DNA of 64,000 nt from Bacillota bacterium (GTDB taxonomy: Bacteria; Bacillota; Clostridia; Oscillospirales; Acutalibacteraceae), in contig JAEWYE010000027.1 in assembly GCA_023458755.1 (NCBI GenBank), positions 80,940-144,939 on the forward strand, in the 5' to 3' direction. The position numbers and the translations under genes were made by a program. Below are positions 52,798 through 60,454 of the stretch, piece by piece; position 1 is the stretch's first letter; every line of letters begins with the position of its first letter. The notes beneath the pieces were generated by a model, which worked only from the letters and a program-made list of their open reading frames with translations, was not told where the DNA came from and did not search any database.

Positions 52798-53700
52798 ATG
52801 GAACCCGGACTTATCGCTCTCTTGATTCTGGTTGTGGTTATCGCTATTATTTTTATTGCAAACATGAAGGTTGTGCCGCAGGCCTACAATTATGTGGTTG
52901 AGCGTCTTGGCGCGTATCACGGCTCTTGGGGTACAGGTTTACACTTTATGATACCGTTTATTGATAAAATAGCGAAAAAGGTTATCATGAAGGAACAGGT
53001 AATCGACTTTCCCCCGCAGCCGGTTATTACAAAAGATAACGTTACCATGCAGATTGATACGGTGGTTTATTTTCAGATTACCGATGCAAAAATGTATACA
53101 TACGGAGTAGTAAACCCGGTAGCCGCTATTGAAAATTTAACCGCCACTACTTTAAGAAACATTATCGGTGAAATGGAGCTTGACCACACACTCACCTCCC
53201 GCGATGTTATCAATACGAAAATTCGTGTCATTCTGGATGATGCGACCGATGCTTGGGGCATTAAAGTCATTCGTGTGGAACTCAAAAACATTCTGCCGCC
53301 AAGAGAAATTCAAGAGGCAATGGAGAAGCAGATGAAGGCGGAACGTGAACGCCGTGCGAAGATTCTGGAAGCCGAAGGCGAAAAGAGCAGCCAGATTCTG
53401 ATTGCGGAAGGCTTAAAGGAATCCGCAATCTTAAAAGCGGACGCCGTTAAGCAGACCAAAATTTTGGAGGCCGAAGGTGAGGCAGCTGCTATTCTTTCTG
53501 TGCAGCATGCTTTGGCGGATAGCTTGAAGTTGTTAAATGAAGCCAACCCGTCGGAATCCGTCATTGCGGTGAAGAGTCTGGAGGCTTTTGCAAAGGCAGC
53601 CGACGGAAAAGCAACCAAAATTATTATTCCGTCCAACATTCAATCCCTTGCCGGTTTGGCAACCTCGCTCAAAGAGTTAGTTTCCAACGATCCCGCTTGA
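52798..53700 (+). CDS. SPFH/band 7 stomatin-like protein
   Basis: 300 residues: N-terminal membrane helix (LIALLILVVVIAIIFIANM), SPFH domain (VPQAYNYVVERLGAYHGSWGTGLHFMIPFIDKIAKKV ... PQPVITKDNVTMQIDTVVYFQITD), and an alanine/glutamate coiled-coil (MEKQMKAERERRAKILEAEGEKSSQILIAEG). Assembles membrane microdomain rings, controls membrane proteases. AGGAGG site; same operon as the NfeD gene. Confidence 0.93.
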   Translation: MEPGLIALLILVVVIAIIFIANMKVVPQAYNYVVERLGAYHGSWGTGLHFMIPFIDKIAKKVIMKEQVIDFPPQPVITKDNVTMQIDTVVYFQITDAKMYTYGVVNPVAAIENLTATTLRNIIGEMELDHTLTSRDVINTKIRVILDDATDAWGIKVIRVELKNILPPREIQEAMEKQMKAERERRAKILEAEGEKSSQILIAEGLKESAILKADAVKQTKILEAEGEAAAILSVQHALADSLKLLNEANPSESVIAVKSLEAFAKAADGKATKIIIPSNIQSLAGLATSLKELVSNDPA

Positions 53701-53806
53701 ATGGCACCGTGAAAACCGGGCATAATACACAAAATATATGTTCCTCTCGTAATATCATCTTAGTATTTATACGAAAAGTTGCTCTTATACAAAATTGCTA
53801 TTGTAT

Positions 53807-53835
53807 TTGTTTCAAGAATCCAATACAATTATAGT
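53807..53835 (+). promoter_or_regulatory. purine operon promoter
   Basis: TTGTTT at 53807-53812, 17-base spacer, TATAGT at 53830-53835, giving a leader of about 195 bases before purE. Confidence 0.65.
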
Positions 53836-53897
53836 ATTATGAATTGGATGATGTCACAGATTGCAGATTGAAGTCCAATTTTCGGGGGTAAAGCGAA

Positions 53898-53966
53898 ATG
53901 AAAGTTTTTTCCTTCACGTATCAGAACACACGTATCGTTGCGCAAACATTCAAGGCCATAGTGTAA
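53898..53966 (+). CDS. 22-residue leader ORF ahead of the purE terminator
   Basis: ATG at 53898 with GGGGG nine bases upstream, 22 sense codons (MKVFSFTYQNTRIVAQTFKA, then I V), TAA at 53964-53966, four bases before the terminator stem. The gene-free stretch 53701-54039 thus holds a promoter, a stem AATTGGA...TCCAATT, this frame and the terminator. Spacing fits translational attenuation, but the peptide has no codon run that names a signal. Confidence 0.4.
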   Translation: MKVFSFTYQNTRIVAQTFKAIV

Positions 53967-53970
53967 TATT

Positions 53971-54006
53971 CAGGCTGTACCGAATATCGGTGCAGCCTGT
54001 TTTTTA
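53971..54006 (+). terminator. leader terminator (attenuator) before purE
   Basis: CAGGCTG-loop-CAGCCTG followed by six T, 33 bases before the purE start. An alternative pairing ATATTC...GAATAT (53966-53987) would break it, so it may be an attenuator switch. Confidence 0.75.
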
Positions 54007-54039
54007 TTATAAATATTATGAATACGAGGTGCATCAACT

Positions 54040-54546
54040 ATGTCAACAGCAAAAAAAGTAGCAGTAATCATGGGCAGTGACAGCGATTTTCCAACGGTTT
54101 CCGCCGCGATGAAAAGGCTTAAGGCGCTCGGGATTCCGTTTGAGGCGCACGTAATGTCCGCGCACAGAACTCCACAGGCGGCTTGTGAGTTTTCCTCAAA
54201 TGCCAAGGCAAACGGTTTTGGCGTTATTATTGCGGCAGCCGGTAAGGCTGCGCATTTGGCGGGCGTTTTGGCTGCGAACACAACTTTGCCGGTTATCGGT
54301 ATTCCCGTGAAATCCTCTACTTTAGACGGTCTTGATGCCCTGCTTGCAACCGTGCAGATGCCAAGCGGCATTCCTGTGGCAACGGTTGCGATAGACGGAG
54401 CAGACAACGCGGCAATCTTAGCCGCGCAAATGCTTGCTTTATCCGATGATGCACTTGCCGCCAAACTTGCTGATATGAAGAAGCAGATGGCGGAAGGTGT
54501 CGCCAAAAAAGACAGCGCCATTCAGGCGGCTGTGCAAGAGCTTTAA
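54040..54546 (+). CDS. purE: N5-carboxyaminoimidazole ribonucleotide mutase PurE
   Basis: 168 residues, class I PurE: VAVIMGSDSDFPTVSAAMKRL, SAHRTPQAACEF, IIAAAGKAAHLAGVLAANT, PVIGIPVKS, LDALLATVQMPSGIPVATVAI. Mutates N5-CAIR to CAIR. First gene of the purine operon, directly below the leader terminator. The purK, purC, purF and purL genes are not in the window. Confidence 0.97.
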   Translation: MSTAKKVAVIMGSDSDFPTVSAAMKRLKALGIPFEAHVMSAHRTPQAACEFSSNAKANGFGVIIAAAGKAAHLAGVLAANTTLPVIGIPVKSSTLDGLDALLATVQMPSGIPVATVAIDGADNAAILAAQMLALSDDALAAKLADMKKQMAEGVAKKDSAIQAAVQEL

Positions 54547-54564
54547 TGAATAAGGAGATAGGAA

Positions 54565-55599
54565 ATGAAAAGTTTTAGTGAAAGCTATAAAAATGCGGGT
54601 GTAGACGTTACCGCGGGCTACAAAGCAGTTGAATTGATGAAAAATCATGTTGCCCGAACCAATATTCCTGGTGTTGTATCCGGAATCGGCGGGTTCGGCG
54701 GTCTGTTTCAGCCTGATCTTTCGGGCATGAAAACACCTGTGTTTGTTTCCGGAACAGACGGAGTCGGTACAAAGCTCCGCATCGCGTTTTTAATGGACAA
54801 GCACGACACCATCGGTATTGACTGCGTTGCTATGTGCTCCAATGACGTTGTTTGCTGCGGTGCCCATCCCTTGTTTTTCCTCGACTATTTGGCGGTAGGA
54901 AAGAATGTGCCGGAGAAAATCGCAAAAATTGTTTCCGGTGTAGCGGATGGATGCGTACAGTCCAACTGCGCGCTGGTTGGCGGCGAAACAGCAGAAATGC
55001 CCGGTTTCTATCCGGTGGATGAATATGACCTTGCCGGTTTCTGCGTCGGTATGGTTGACCGTGACAAAATCATTGACGGTTCCCAAATCAAAGCGGGTGA
55101 TGCCCTCATCGGCTTAAAATCCTCCGGTGTGCATTCCAATGGCTTTTCTTTGGTGCGCAAGGTTTTCAATATCAATGAAAACAATATTAATATGTATATC
55201 GATGATCTTGGCAAAAGCCTCGGTGAAGAGCTTTTAACCCCAACCAAAATTTATGTGCGCCCGGTTTTGGAACTGATGGACAAATGCAATATCAAAGCAA
55301 TTTCTCACATTACCGGCGGCGGCTTTTTTGAAAATATTCCGCGTATGCTTACGAAAGGCTTTACCGCACAAATTGAAAAGGCAAAGCTGCCGACTCTTCC
55401 GATTTTTAATCTGCTGCAGCAGCAGGGTAATATTCCAGAGCGCGACATGTACAACACCTTTAACATGGGTATCGGCATGTGCATGATCGTTTCCGCGGAG
55501 CAGGCGGACGACGCGGTTGCCGCACTTAAGGCTTCCGGCGAACAGGCATATATCATCGGCAGCGTGGTAAACGGCGAGGAAGGTGTCACCATATGCTGA
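54565..55599 (+). CDS. purM: phosphoribosylformylglycinamidine cyclo-ligase PurM
   Basis: 344 residues: DVTAGYKAVELMKNHV, the GGFGGLFQPDL loop, GTDGVGTKLRIAF (ATP binding), DCVAMCSNDVVCCGAHPLFFLDY, LVGGETAEMPGFY, GLKSSGVHSNGFSLVRKV. Makes AIR from FGAM. Complete and ordinary. AGGAGATAGG site; overlaps purN by seven bases. Confidence 0.97.
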   Translation: MKSFSESYKNAGVDVTAGYKAVELMKNHVARTNIPGVVSGIGGFGGLFQPDLSGMKTPVFVSGTDGVGTKLRIAFLMDKHDTIGIDCVAMCSNDVVCCGAHPLFFLDYLAVGKNVPEKIAKIVSGVADGCVQSNCALVGGETAEMPGFYPVDEYDLAGFCVGMVDRDKIIDGSQIKAGDALIGLKSSGVHSNGFSLVRKVFNINENNINMYIDDLGKSLGEELLTPTKIYVRPVLELMDKCNIKAISHITGGGFFENIPRMLTKGFTAQIEKAKLPTLPIFNLLQQQGNIPERDMYNTFNMGIGMCMIVSAEQADDAVAALKASGEQAYIIGSVVNGEEGVTIC

Positions 55600-56216
55600 A
55601 CATTGCCGTTTTGGTTTCGGGCGGCGGTACCAATCTGCAGGCACTTATCGACGCGCAGGCAGACGGCAAAATCATCGGCGGAAAAATTGCGTGTGTTATT
55701 TCCAGCCGTGCGGACGCGTTTGCTTTGCAGCGCGCGGAAAAGGCGGGTATACCTACAGCGGTACTTATTCGGAAAAGCTTCGCGAGCGGCGAAGAATACG
55801 ACACCGCATTGCTCGGCTTGCTGGCGCAGCACCAAATTGATTTGGTTGTTCTTGCCGGGTTTATGACAATTATCAGCAACCGCATTATCGGACAGTATCC
55901 CAATAGAATCATCAATGTGCATCCCGCACTGATTCCTTCCTTCTGCGGTGAGGGGTATTACGGCTTGCGGGTGCATCAGGCAGCTCTTGATAAAGGCGTG
56001 AAACTGACAGGTGCAACCGTGCATTTTGTGAACGAGGTCTGCGACGGCGGCCCGATTATCCTGCAAAAAGCGGTAGAAATACAGGAAGGCGACACTCCGG
56101 AAACTTTGCAGCGCAGGGTCATGGAGCAGGCGGAATGGAATTTGCTGCCGCAGGCGGTATCCCTGTTTTGTCAGGGAAAATTACAGGTGGAGCAAAACAA
56201 AGTTCACATTCTGTAA
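55593..56216 (+). CDS. purN: phosphoribosylglycinamide formyltransferase PurN
   Basis: 207 residues, folate-dependent type: NIAVLVSGGGTNLQALIDAQ, VVLAGFMTIISNRI, the catalytic NVHPALIPSFCGEGYYGLRVHQAAL with Asn-His, and GATVHFVNEVCDGGPIILQ. Transfers formyl from 10-formyl-THF to GAR. Its ATG lies inside the end of purM. Confidence 0.96.
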   Translation: MLNIAVLVSGGGTNLQALIDAQADGKIIGGKIACVISSRADAFALQRAEKAGIPTAVLIRKSFASGEEYDTALLGLLAQHQIDLVVLAGFMTIISNRIIGQYPNRIINVHPALIPSFCGEGYYGLRVHQAALDKGVKLTGATVHFVNEVCDGGPIILQKAVEIQEGDTPETLQRRVMEQAEWNLLPQAVSLFCQGKLQVEQNKVHIL

Positions 56217-56261
56217 ATTTAAAAAAACAGGATGAAAAATATACGATAGGGAGTTTGGATT

Positions 56262-56972
56262 ATGCAGTTAAAAAACTTTTCCGAAGAGCTTAATACCAAT
56301 ACGTACCCGGGGCGTGGAATTGTACTGGGACGTTCCGCGGACGGAAATAGTGCGGTAATTGCCTATTTTATTATGGGGCGCAGTGAGAACAGCCGCAACC
56401 GCGTGTTTGTAACGGACGGTGACGGCATCAAAACACAGGCATTTGATGAAAGCAAGCTGGTTGACCCGTCGTTGATTATTTACTCACCGGTGCGTGTGCT
56501 TGGCGATACAACGGTTGTTACGAACGGCGACCAGACCGATACGGTTTATGATTACCTGAAAGCGGGAAAAACTTTTGAAGACGCGCTTAGAACACGCACC
56601 TTTGAACCGGACGCGCCAAACTTTACGCCCCGCATTTCCGGCACGGTGACCGTGAATGGTGAATACAGCTACCAACTTTCTATTTTAAAGAGTGCCAACG
56701 GCAACCCGGATTCCGTACAGCGCTTTTTCTTTGATTACAATGCACCGCTCAGTGGGCAGGGACATTTTGTTCACACATATCTTTGTGACGGCAGCCCAAT
56801 TCCATCTTTTGAAGGCGAACCGACACTTGTCGGCATTGAGGGCGACATCGACAGCTTTACGAATACCGTTTGGAACAGTCTGAATGAAGCCAACAAGGTT
56901 TCTCTGTTTACCAGATTTATCGATATTAAAACAGGAAAGACGGAAACAAGAATTGTCAATAAAAATAAATAA
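56262..56972 (+). CDS. IMP cyclohydrolase, PurO-like
   Basis: 236 residues. N-terminus NTYPGRGIVLGRSADGNSAVIAYFIMGRSENSRNR is the archaeal PurO/bacterial IMP-cyclohydrolase-like pattern, with VLGDTTVVTNGDQTDTVYDYL further on. It closes FAICAR to IMP, replacing the N-terminal domain of the usual bifunctional PurH. Its downstream neighbour is a transformylase without that domain, which fits a split route. GTAGGGAG site. Confidence 0.85.
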   Translation: MQLKNFSEELNTNTYPGRGIVLGRSADGNSAVIAYFIMGRSENSRNRVFVTDGDGIKTQAFDESKLVDPSLIIYSPVRVLGDTTVVTNGDQTDTVYDYLKAGKTFEDALRTRTFEPDAPNFTPRISGTVTVNGEYSYQLSILKSANGNPDSVQRFFFDYNAPLSGQGHFVHTYLCDGSPIPSFEGEPTLVGIEGDIDSFTNTVWNSLNEANKVSLFTRFIDIKTGKTETRIVNKNK

Positions 56973-56998
56973 GAATAACGAAGTTGGAGGAAACGAAT

Positions 56999-58177
56999 AT
57001 GGCAAATGAACTGATGTTAAAATATGGCTGCAACCCGAATCAAAAGCCATCCCGCATTTTCATGCAGGACGGCAGTGACCTGCCGATTCAGGTGTTGAAC
57101 GGCAAGCCGGGCTATATCAATTTTTTGGACGCTTTTAACAGCTGGCAACTGGTAAAGGAACTAAAGGCCGCCACCAACCTTCCCGCGGCTGCTTCCTTTA
57201 AACATGTCAGCCCGGCGGGCGCGGCAGTCGGACTCCCGCTCTCCGATACGCTGAAAAAAATCTACTTTGTGGACGATTTGGAGCTTTCTCCGCTGGCTTG
57301 TGCTTACGCCAGAGCGAGAGGCGCAGACAGAATGTCTTCCTACGGCGATTTTATTGCCCTTTCCGATGTTTGCGACGTGCAGACCGCAACTTTGATTAAG
57401 CGTGAAGTCTCCGACGGCATTATTGCTCCGGGCTATACGGACGAGGCACTCGAAATATTAAAATCCAAGCGCAAGGGCACCTACAACATTGTCGTGATCG
57501 ATGAAAACTATAAGCCGGACCCGATTGAACGCAAACAGGTTTACGGCATTACCTTTGAGCAGGGCAGAAATGAGCTTGCTATCAATGCTGATCTCTTGGC
57601 AAGTCTGCCGACCGAAAACAAAACCTTGACCGAGGACGCAAAGCGTGACCTGATCATTTCGTTAATTACCTTAAAATATACCCAGTCCAATTCCGTTTGC
57701 TATGCAAAGGGCGGACAGGTGATTGGCGTTGGCGCCGGTCAGCAGTCCAGAATCCACTGCACGCGTTTGGCAGGAAATAAAGCAGATATTTGGTATCTGC
57801 GCCAGAATCCGAAGGTGCTTGCGCTTCCTTTTAAAGAGGATATCCGCAGACCGGACAGAGACAACACCATTGATGTTTATATTTCAGACGATTACATGGA
57901 TGTTTTGGCTGACGGCATTTGGGAAAACTTCTTTACGGTAAAGCCGGAACCGCTTACCCGCGAAGAAAAAGCAGCATGGCTGAAAACTCTTACCGATGTT
58001 TCGCTCGGTTCGGATGCTTTCTTCCCGTTCGGTGACAACATTGAGCGCGCACACCGCAGCGGCGTACAATACATCGCACAGCCGGGCGGTTCCATCCGTG
58101 ATGATAATGTAATTGAAACCTGCAACAAGTACGATATCGCAATGGCGTTTACCGGCATTCGTCTGTTCCACCATTGA
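56999..58177 (+). CDS. purH: stand-alone AICAR transformylase (PurH C-terminal part)
   Basis: 392 residues; matches the formyltransferase half of PurH: LMLKYGCNPNQKPSRIF, FKHVSPAGAAVGLPL, SPLACAYARARGADRMSSYGDF, LKYTQSNSVCYAKGGQVIGVGAGQQSRIHCTRLAG, and AQPGGSIRDDNVIE. The MGS-like IMP cyclohydrolase domain at the front of standard PurH is absent. ATG 56999 follows GGAGG by eight bases. Transfers formyl from 10-formyl-THF to AICAR. Confidence 0.92.
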   Translation: MANELMLKYGCNPNQKPSRIFMQDGSDLPIQVLNGKPGYINFLDAFNSWQLVKELKAATNLPAAASFKHVSPAGAAVGLPLSDTLKKIYFVDDLELSPLACAYARARGADRMSSYGDFIALSDVCDVQTATLIKREVSDGIIAPGYTDEALEILKSKRKGTYNIVVIDENYKPDPIERKQVYGITFEQGRNELAINADLLASLPTENKTLTEDAKRDLIISLITLKYTQSNSVCYAKGGQVIGVGAGQQSRIHCTRLAGNKADIWYLRQNPKVLALPFKEDIRRPDRDNTIDVYISDDYMDVLADGIWENFFTVKPEPLTREEKAAWLKTLTDVSLGSDAFFPFGDNIERAHRSGVQYIAQPGGSIRDDNVIETCNKYDIAMAFTGIRLFHH

Positions 58178-58202
58178 TATATTGAAATTGAGGATTACAA
58201 AT

Positions 58203-59462
58203 ATGAAGATATTGGTAATAGGCGGTGGCGGGCGCGAGCACGCCATTATCCGCAAACTGAAAGAAAGCCCGAAGGCAGAAAAAATATACTGTGCTCCCGG
58301 TAACGGCGGTATCTCCTGTGACGCGGAGTGTGTTGACATTAAAGTAACGGATATTCCGGGTGTGGTGGAATTCGCAAAGGTCAACGGGATTGACCTTGTC
58401 TTTGTCGCGCCGGACGATCCGCTTGCCGCCGGCATGGTGGATGCGCTTGAGAATGCGGAAATCGCGGCGTTCGGTCCGCGTGCCAACGCGGCTGTCATTG
58501 AGAGCAGCAAGGTGTTTTCCAAGAATTTAATGAAAAAGTATCATATTCCCACCGCAGGCTATGAGGTATTTGACGATTCCACAAAAGCGCTTGAATTTAT
58601 AAAAGCCAGTGGCAAATATCCGGTTGTTGTAAAAGCGGATGGCCTTGCGCTCGGAAAAGGCGTTATCATTGCCGCCGATTACAGCGAGGCGGAGCAGGCG
58701 GTTCACTCCATTATGGAGGATAAAATTTTCGGCGCTTCCGGCAATCAGATTGTTATTGAGGAATTTATTACAGGCCCGGAAGTTTCCGTTCTGGCTTTTA
58801 CAGACGGAAAATCCATGAAGCCGATGGTCTCTTCCAAAGATCACAAGCGTGCGCTGGATAATGACAAGGGACTGAATACCGGCGGTATGGGAACCATAAG
58901 CCCGAATCCGTATTACGATGACAAGATGGCAGAGCTGTGCATGGAAACCATCTTTCTGCCGACTATGAAGGCAATGAACGCGGAGGGCAGACCGTTTAAA
59001 GGCTGTCTGTATTTTGGACTCATGCTCACAAAGGATGGTCCAAAGGTCATCGAATACAATTCCCGCTTCGGCGACCCGGAAACGCAGGTTGTACTGCCGC
59101 GTCTGAAAACGGATTTTGTGAATATCCTGATGGCGGTTGTGGAAGAGCGTTTGGAAGAGCAGTCCATCAAGTGGTCGGATGAAGCCGCCGCTTGTGTGGT
59201 TATGGCATCCAAAGGCTATCCGGCATCTTATCCGAAGGGATTGGAGATAACCGGTCTGAACCAAAACGGTCAGGTTGACGGTGCGGTTGTTTACCATGCG
59301 GGAACCACACGCAAAGGTGACAAGTTCTATACAAACGGCGGACGCGTGCTTGGCGTTACCGCACTTGGCAAGAATTTAAAGGAAGCGCTGCAAAAAGCAT
59401 ATGACGGCGTCGCAAAAATAGATTTTGACGGTGCGCATTACCGCCACGATATCGGCAAATAA
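58203..59462 (+). CDS. purD: phosphoribosylamine--glycine ligase PurD
   Basis: 419 residues, ATP-grasp: ILVIGGGGREHAIIRKL, FGPRANAAVIESSKVFSK, VVVKADGLALGKGVIIA, SVLAFTDGKSMKPMVSSKDHKRALDNDKG, NTGGMGTISPNP, EYNSRFGDPETQVVLPRL. Makes GAR from phosphoribosylamine and glycine. Start ATG 58203 just after purH; last gene of the operon, with a terminator 17 bases on. Confidence 0.97.
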   Translation: MKILVIGGGGREHAIIRKLKESPKAEKIYCAPGNGGISCDAECVDIKVTDIPGVVEFAKVNGIDLVFVAPDDPLAAGMVDALENAEIAAFGPRANAAVIESSKVFSKNLMKKYHIPTAGYEVFDDSTKALEFIKASGKYPVVVKADGLALGKGVIIAADYSEAEQAVHSIMEDKIFGASGNQIVIEEFITGPEVSVLAFTDGKSMKPMVSSKDHKRALDNDKGLNTGGMGTISPNPYYDDKMAELCMETIFLPTMKAMNAEGRPFKGCLYFGLMLTKDGPKVIEYNSRFGDPETQVVLPRLKTDFVNILMAVVEERLEEQSIKWSDEAAACVVMASKGYPASYPKGLEITGLNQNGQVDGAVVYHAGTTRKGDKFYTNGGRVLGVTALGKNLKEALQKAYDGVAKIDFDGAHYRHDIGK

Positions 59463-59479
59463 TTTACTGACAATAAAAA

Positions 59480-59519
59480 ACGACCATGAGGATTTGAAAC
59501 CCTCATGGTCGTTTTTTTA
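59480..59519 (+). terminator. intrinsic terminator of the purine operon
   Basis: ACGACCATGAGG-loop-CCTCATGGTCGT then seven T. Confidence 0.92.
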
Positions 59520-59529
59520 TTGTTCGTTC

Positions 59530-59829
59530 TTATTGTTCCGCCAAAGCTCTTTGCAGCCAAGCATCGGCAATATCCATGGCAAGATAAAGGCCGTTCTTCT
59601 CACTTGACTTTACAATCTGTTTGCGGGAACGAATTTCAGGGTCGGTCAGCATTAATTGAATACCGACTTTATCTGCTACATCCATATCTAAAACATGCTT
59701 TTTACTTTTAATCTCTAATTTAACAACGTATTTGTCTTTCATGCTTCCGTAATAAATCACATCACCGCAGCGTACCAATGGCTTTCCTTTATAAGTTGGA
59801 AATTGCGGAGTATCTTGCGCTTTATCCAT
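59530..59829 (-). CDS. 99-residue conserved hypothetical protein
   Basis: Seen: KGKPLVRCGDVIYYGSMKDKYVVKLEIKSKK, VADKVGIQLMLTD, then a C-terminal helix LYLAMDIADAWLQRAL. The KGKPLVRCG...YYG pattern occurs widely in Clostridia in my reading, with unknown function. GGAAGG is eight bases before ATG 59829; longer starts to 59934 lack a site. Convergent with purD. Confidence 0.7.
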   Translation of the reverse strand: MDKAQDTPQFPTYKGKPLVRCGDVIYYGSMKDKYVVKLEIKSKKHVLDMDVADKVGIQLMLTDPEIRSRKQIVKSSEKNGLYLAMDIADAWLQRALAEQ

Positions 59830-60048
59830 TCTTATGACCTTCCTTTCCATGCAGGCTGAAAGTTCTGACCGCATTGGCAAACCAAATTTTCGCCCCGATT
59901 TTCGCGAAAATGGACAAAACTTAATTCCTGTCATCCGTAACTGAACTTAAATTATATCATAGAATTAATCACATGTAAAGAACTATCCGGAATAAATAAC
60001 ATAATTTAGTCTGTTCGATTAAAAATGTTTTATGCGAAAAACAAAAAT

Positions 60049-60076
60049 ATTCCACTGCCAAGTCGGACAGTGGAAT
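60049..60076 (-). terminator. intrinsic terminator after ireB
   Basis: Minus strand ATTCCACTG-loop-CAGTGGAAT then ATTTTTGTTTTT. Confidence 0.8.
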
Positions 60077-60117
60077 ACCTTTCAAATGAGTTAGGGGAGG
60101 ATACGGAATGGCTGATT

Positions 60118-60363
60118 TTATTCGCCCAAGTATGATTTTACAAGCATCTGCAACAATTCATCCCGGTCAATCCTGCGAATAAGACTTCTTGCATTGTTGT
60201 GTGTCGTGATGTAGGTCGGGTCTTCTGAGAGAATGTAGCCGACAATCTGATTGACAGGATTATAGCCTTTTTCCTTCAAAGCGTCATACACGGTAGTGAG
60301 AATTTTTTTGATATCTCCCTCGCGGTCATTTGGGAACGCAAAGGTCATTGTCTTATCTAGCAT
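60118..60363 (-). CDS. ireB: IreB-family regulatory phosphoprotein
   Basis: 81 residues: MLDKTMTFAFPNDREGDIKKILTTVYDALKEKGYNPVNQIVGYILSEDPTYITTHNNARSLIRRIDRDELL is the IreB (UPF0297) pattern, with the Thr cluster near the N-terminus that is phosphorylated by the PASTA kinase IreK in enterococci. ATG 60363 lies seven bases after GGAGG. The common partner yrrK (ruvX) is not adjacent here. Confidence 0.93.
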   Translation of the reverse strand: MLDKTMTFAFPNDREGDIKKILTTVYDALKEKGYNPVNQIVGYILSEDPTYITTHNNARSLIRRIDRDELLQMLVKSYLGE

Positions 60364-60454
60364 GGAAACACCTCCTGTATCTTCATCATACAACAGAACA
60401 AAAAAGAATTCAATAAATAATTATGAACATCGCAGAAAAGATTAAGAATAAAAT

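Noticed and set aside
53842..54006. Known purine, ZTP, PRPP or THF riboswitch before purE
   Set aside because: The conserved cores of those classes are not present by eye; only promoter, small ORF and terminator are supported.
60109..60183. 24-codon plus-strand ORF with a strong GGGGAGGA site antisense to the end of ireB
   Set aside because: Short, no promoter found, and overlaps a well-matched gene; probably chance.
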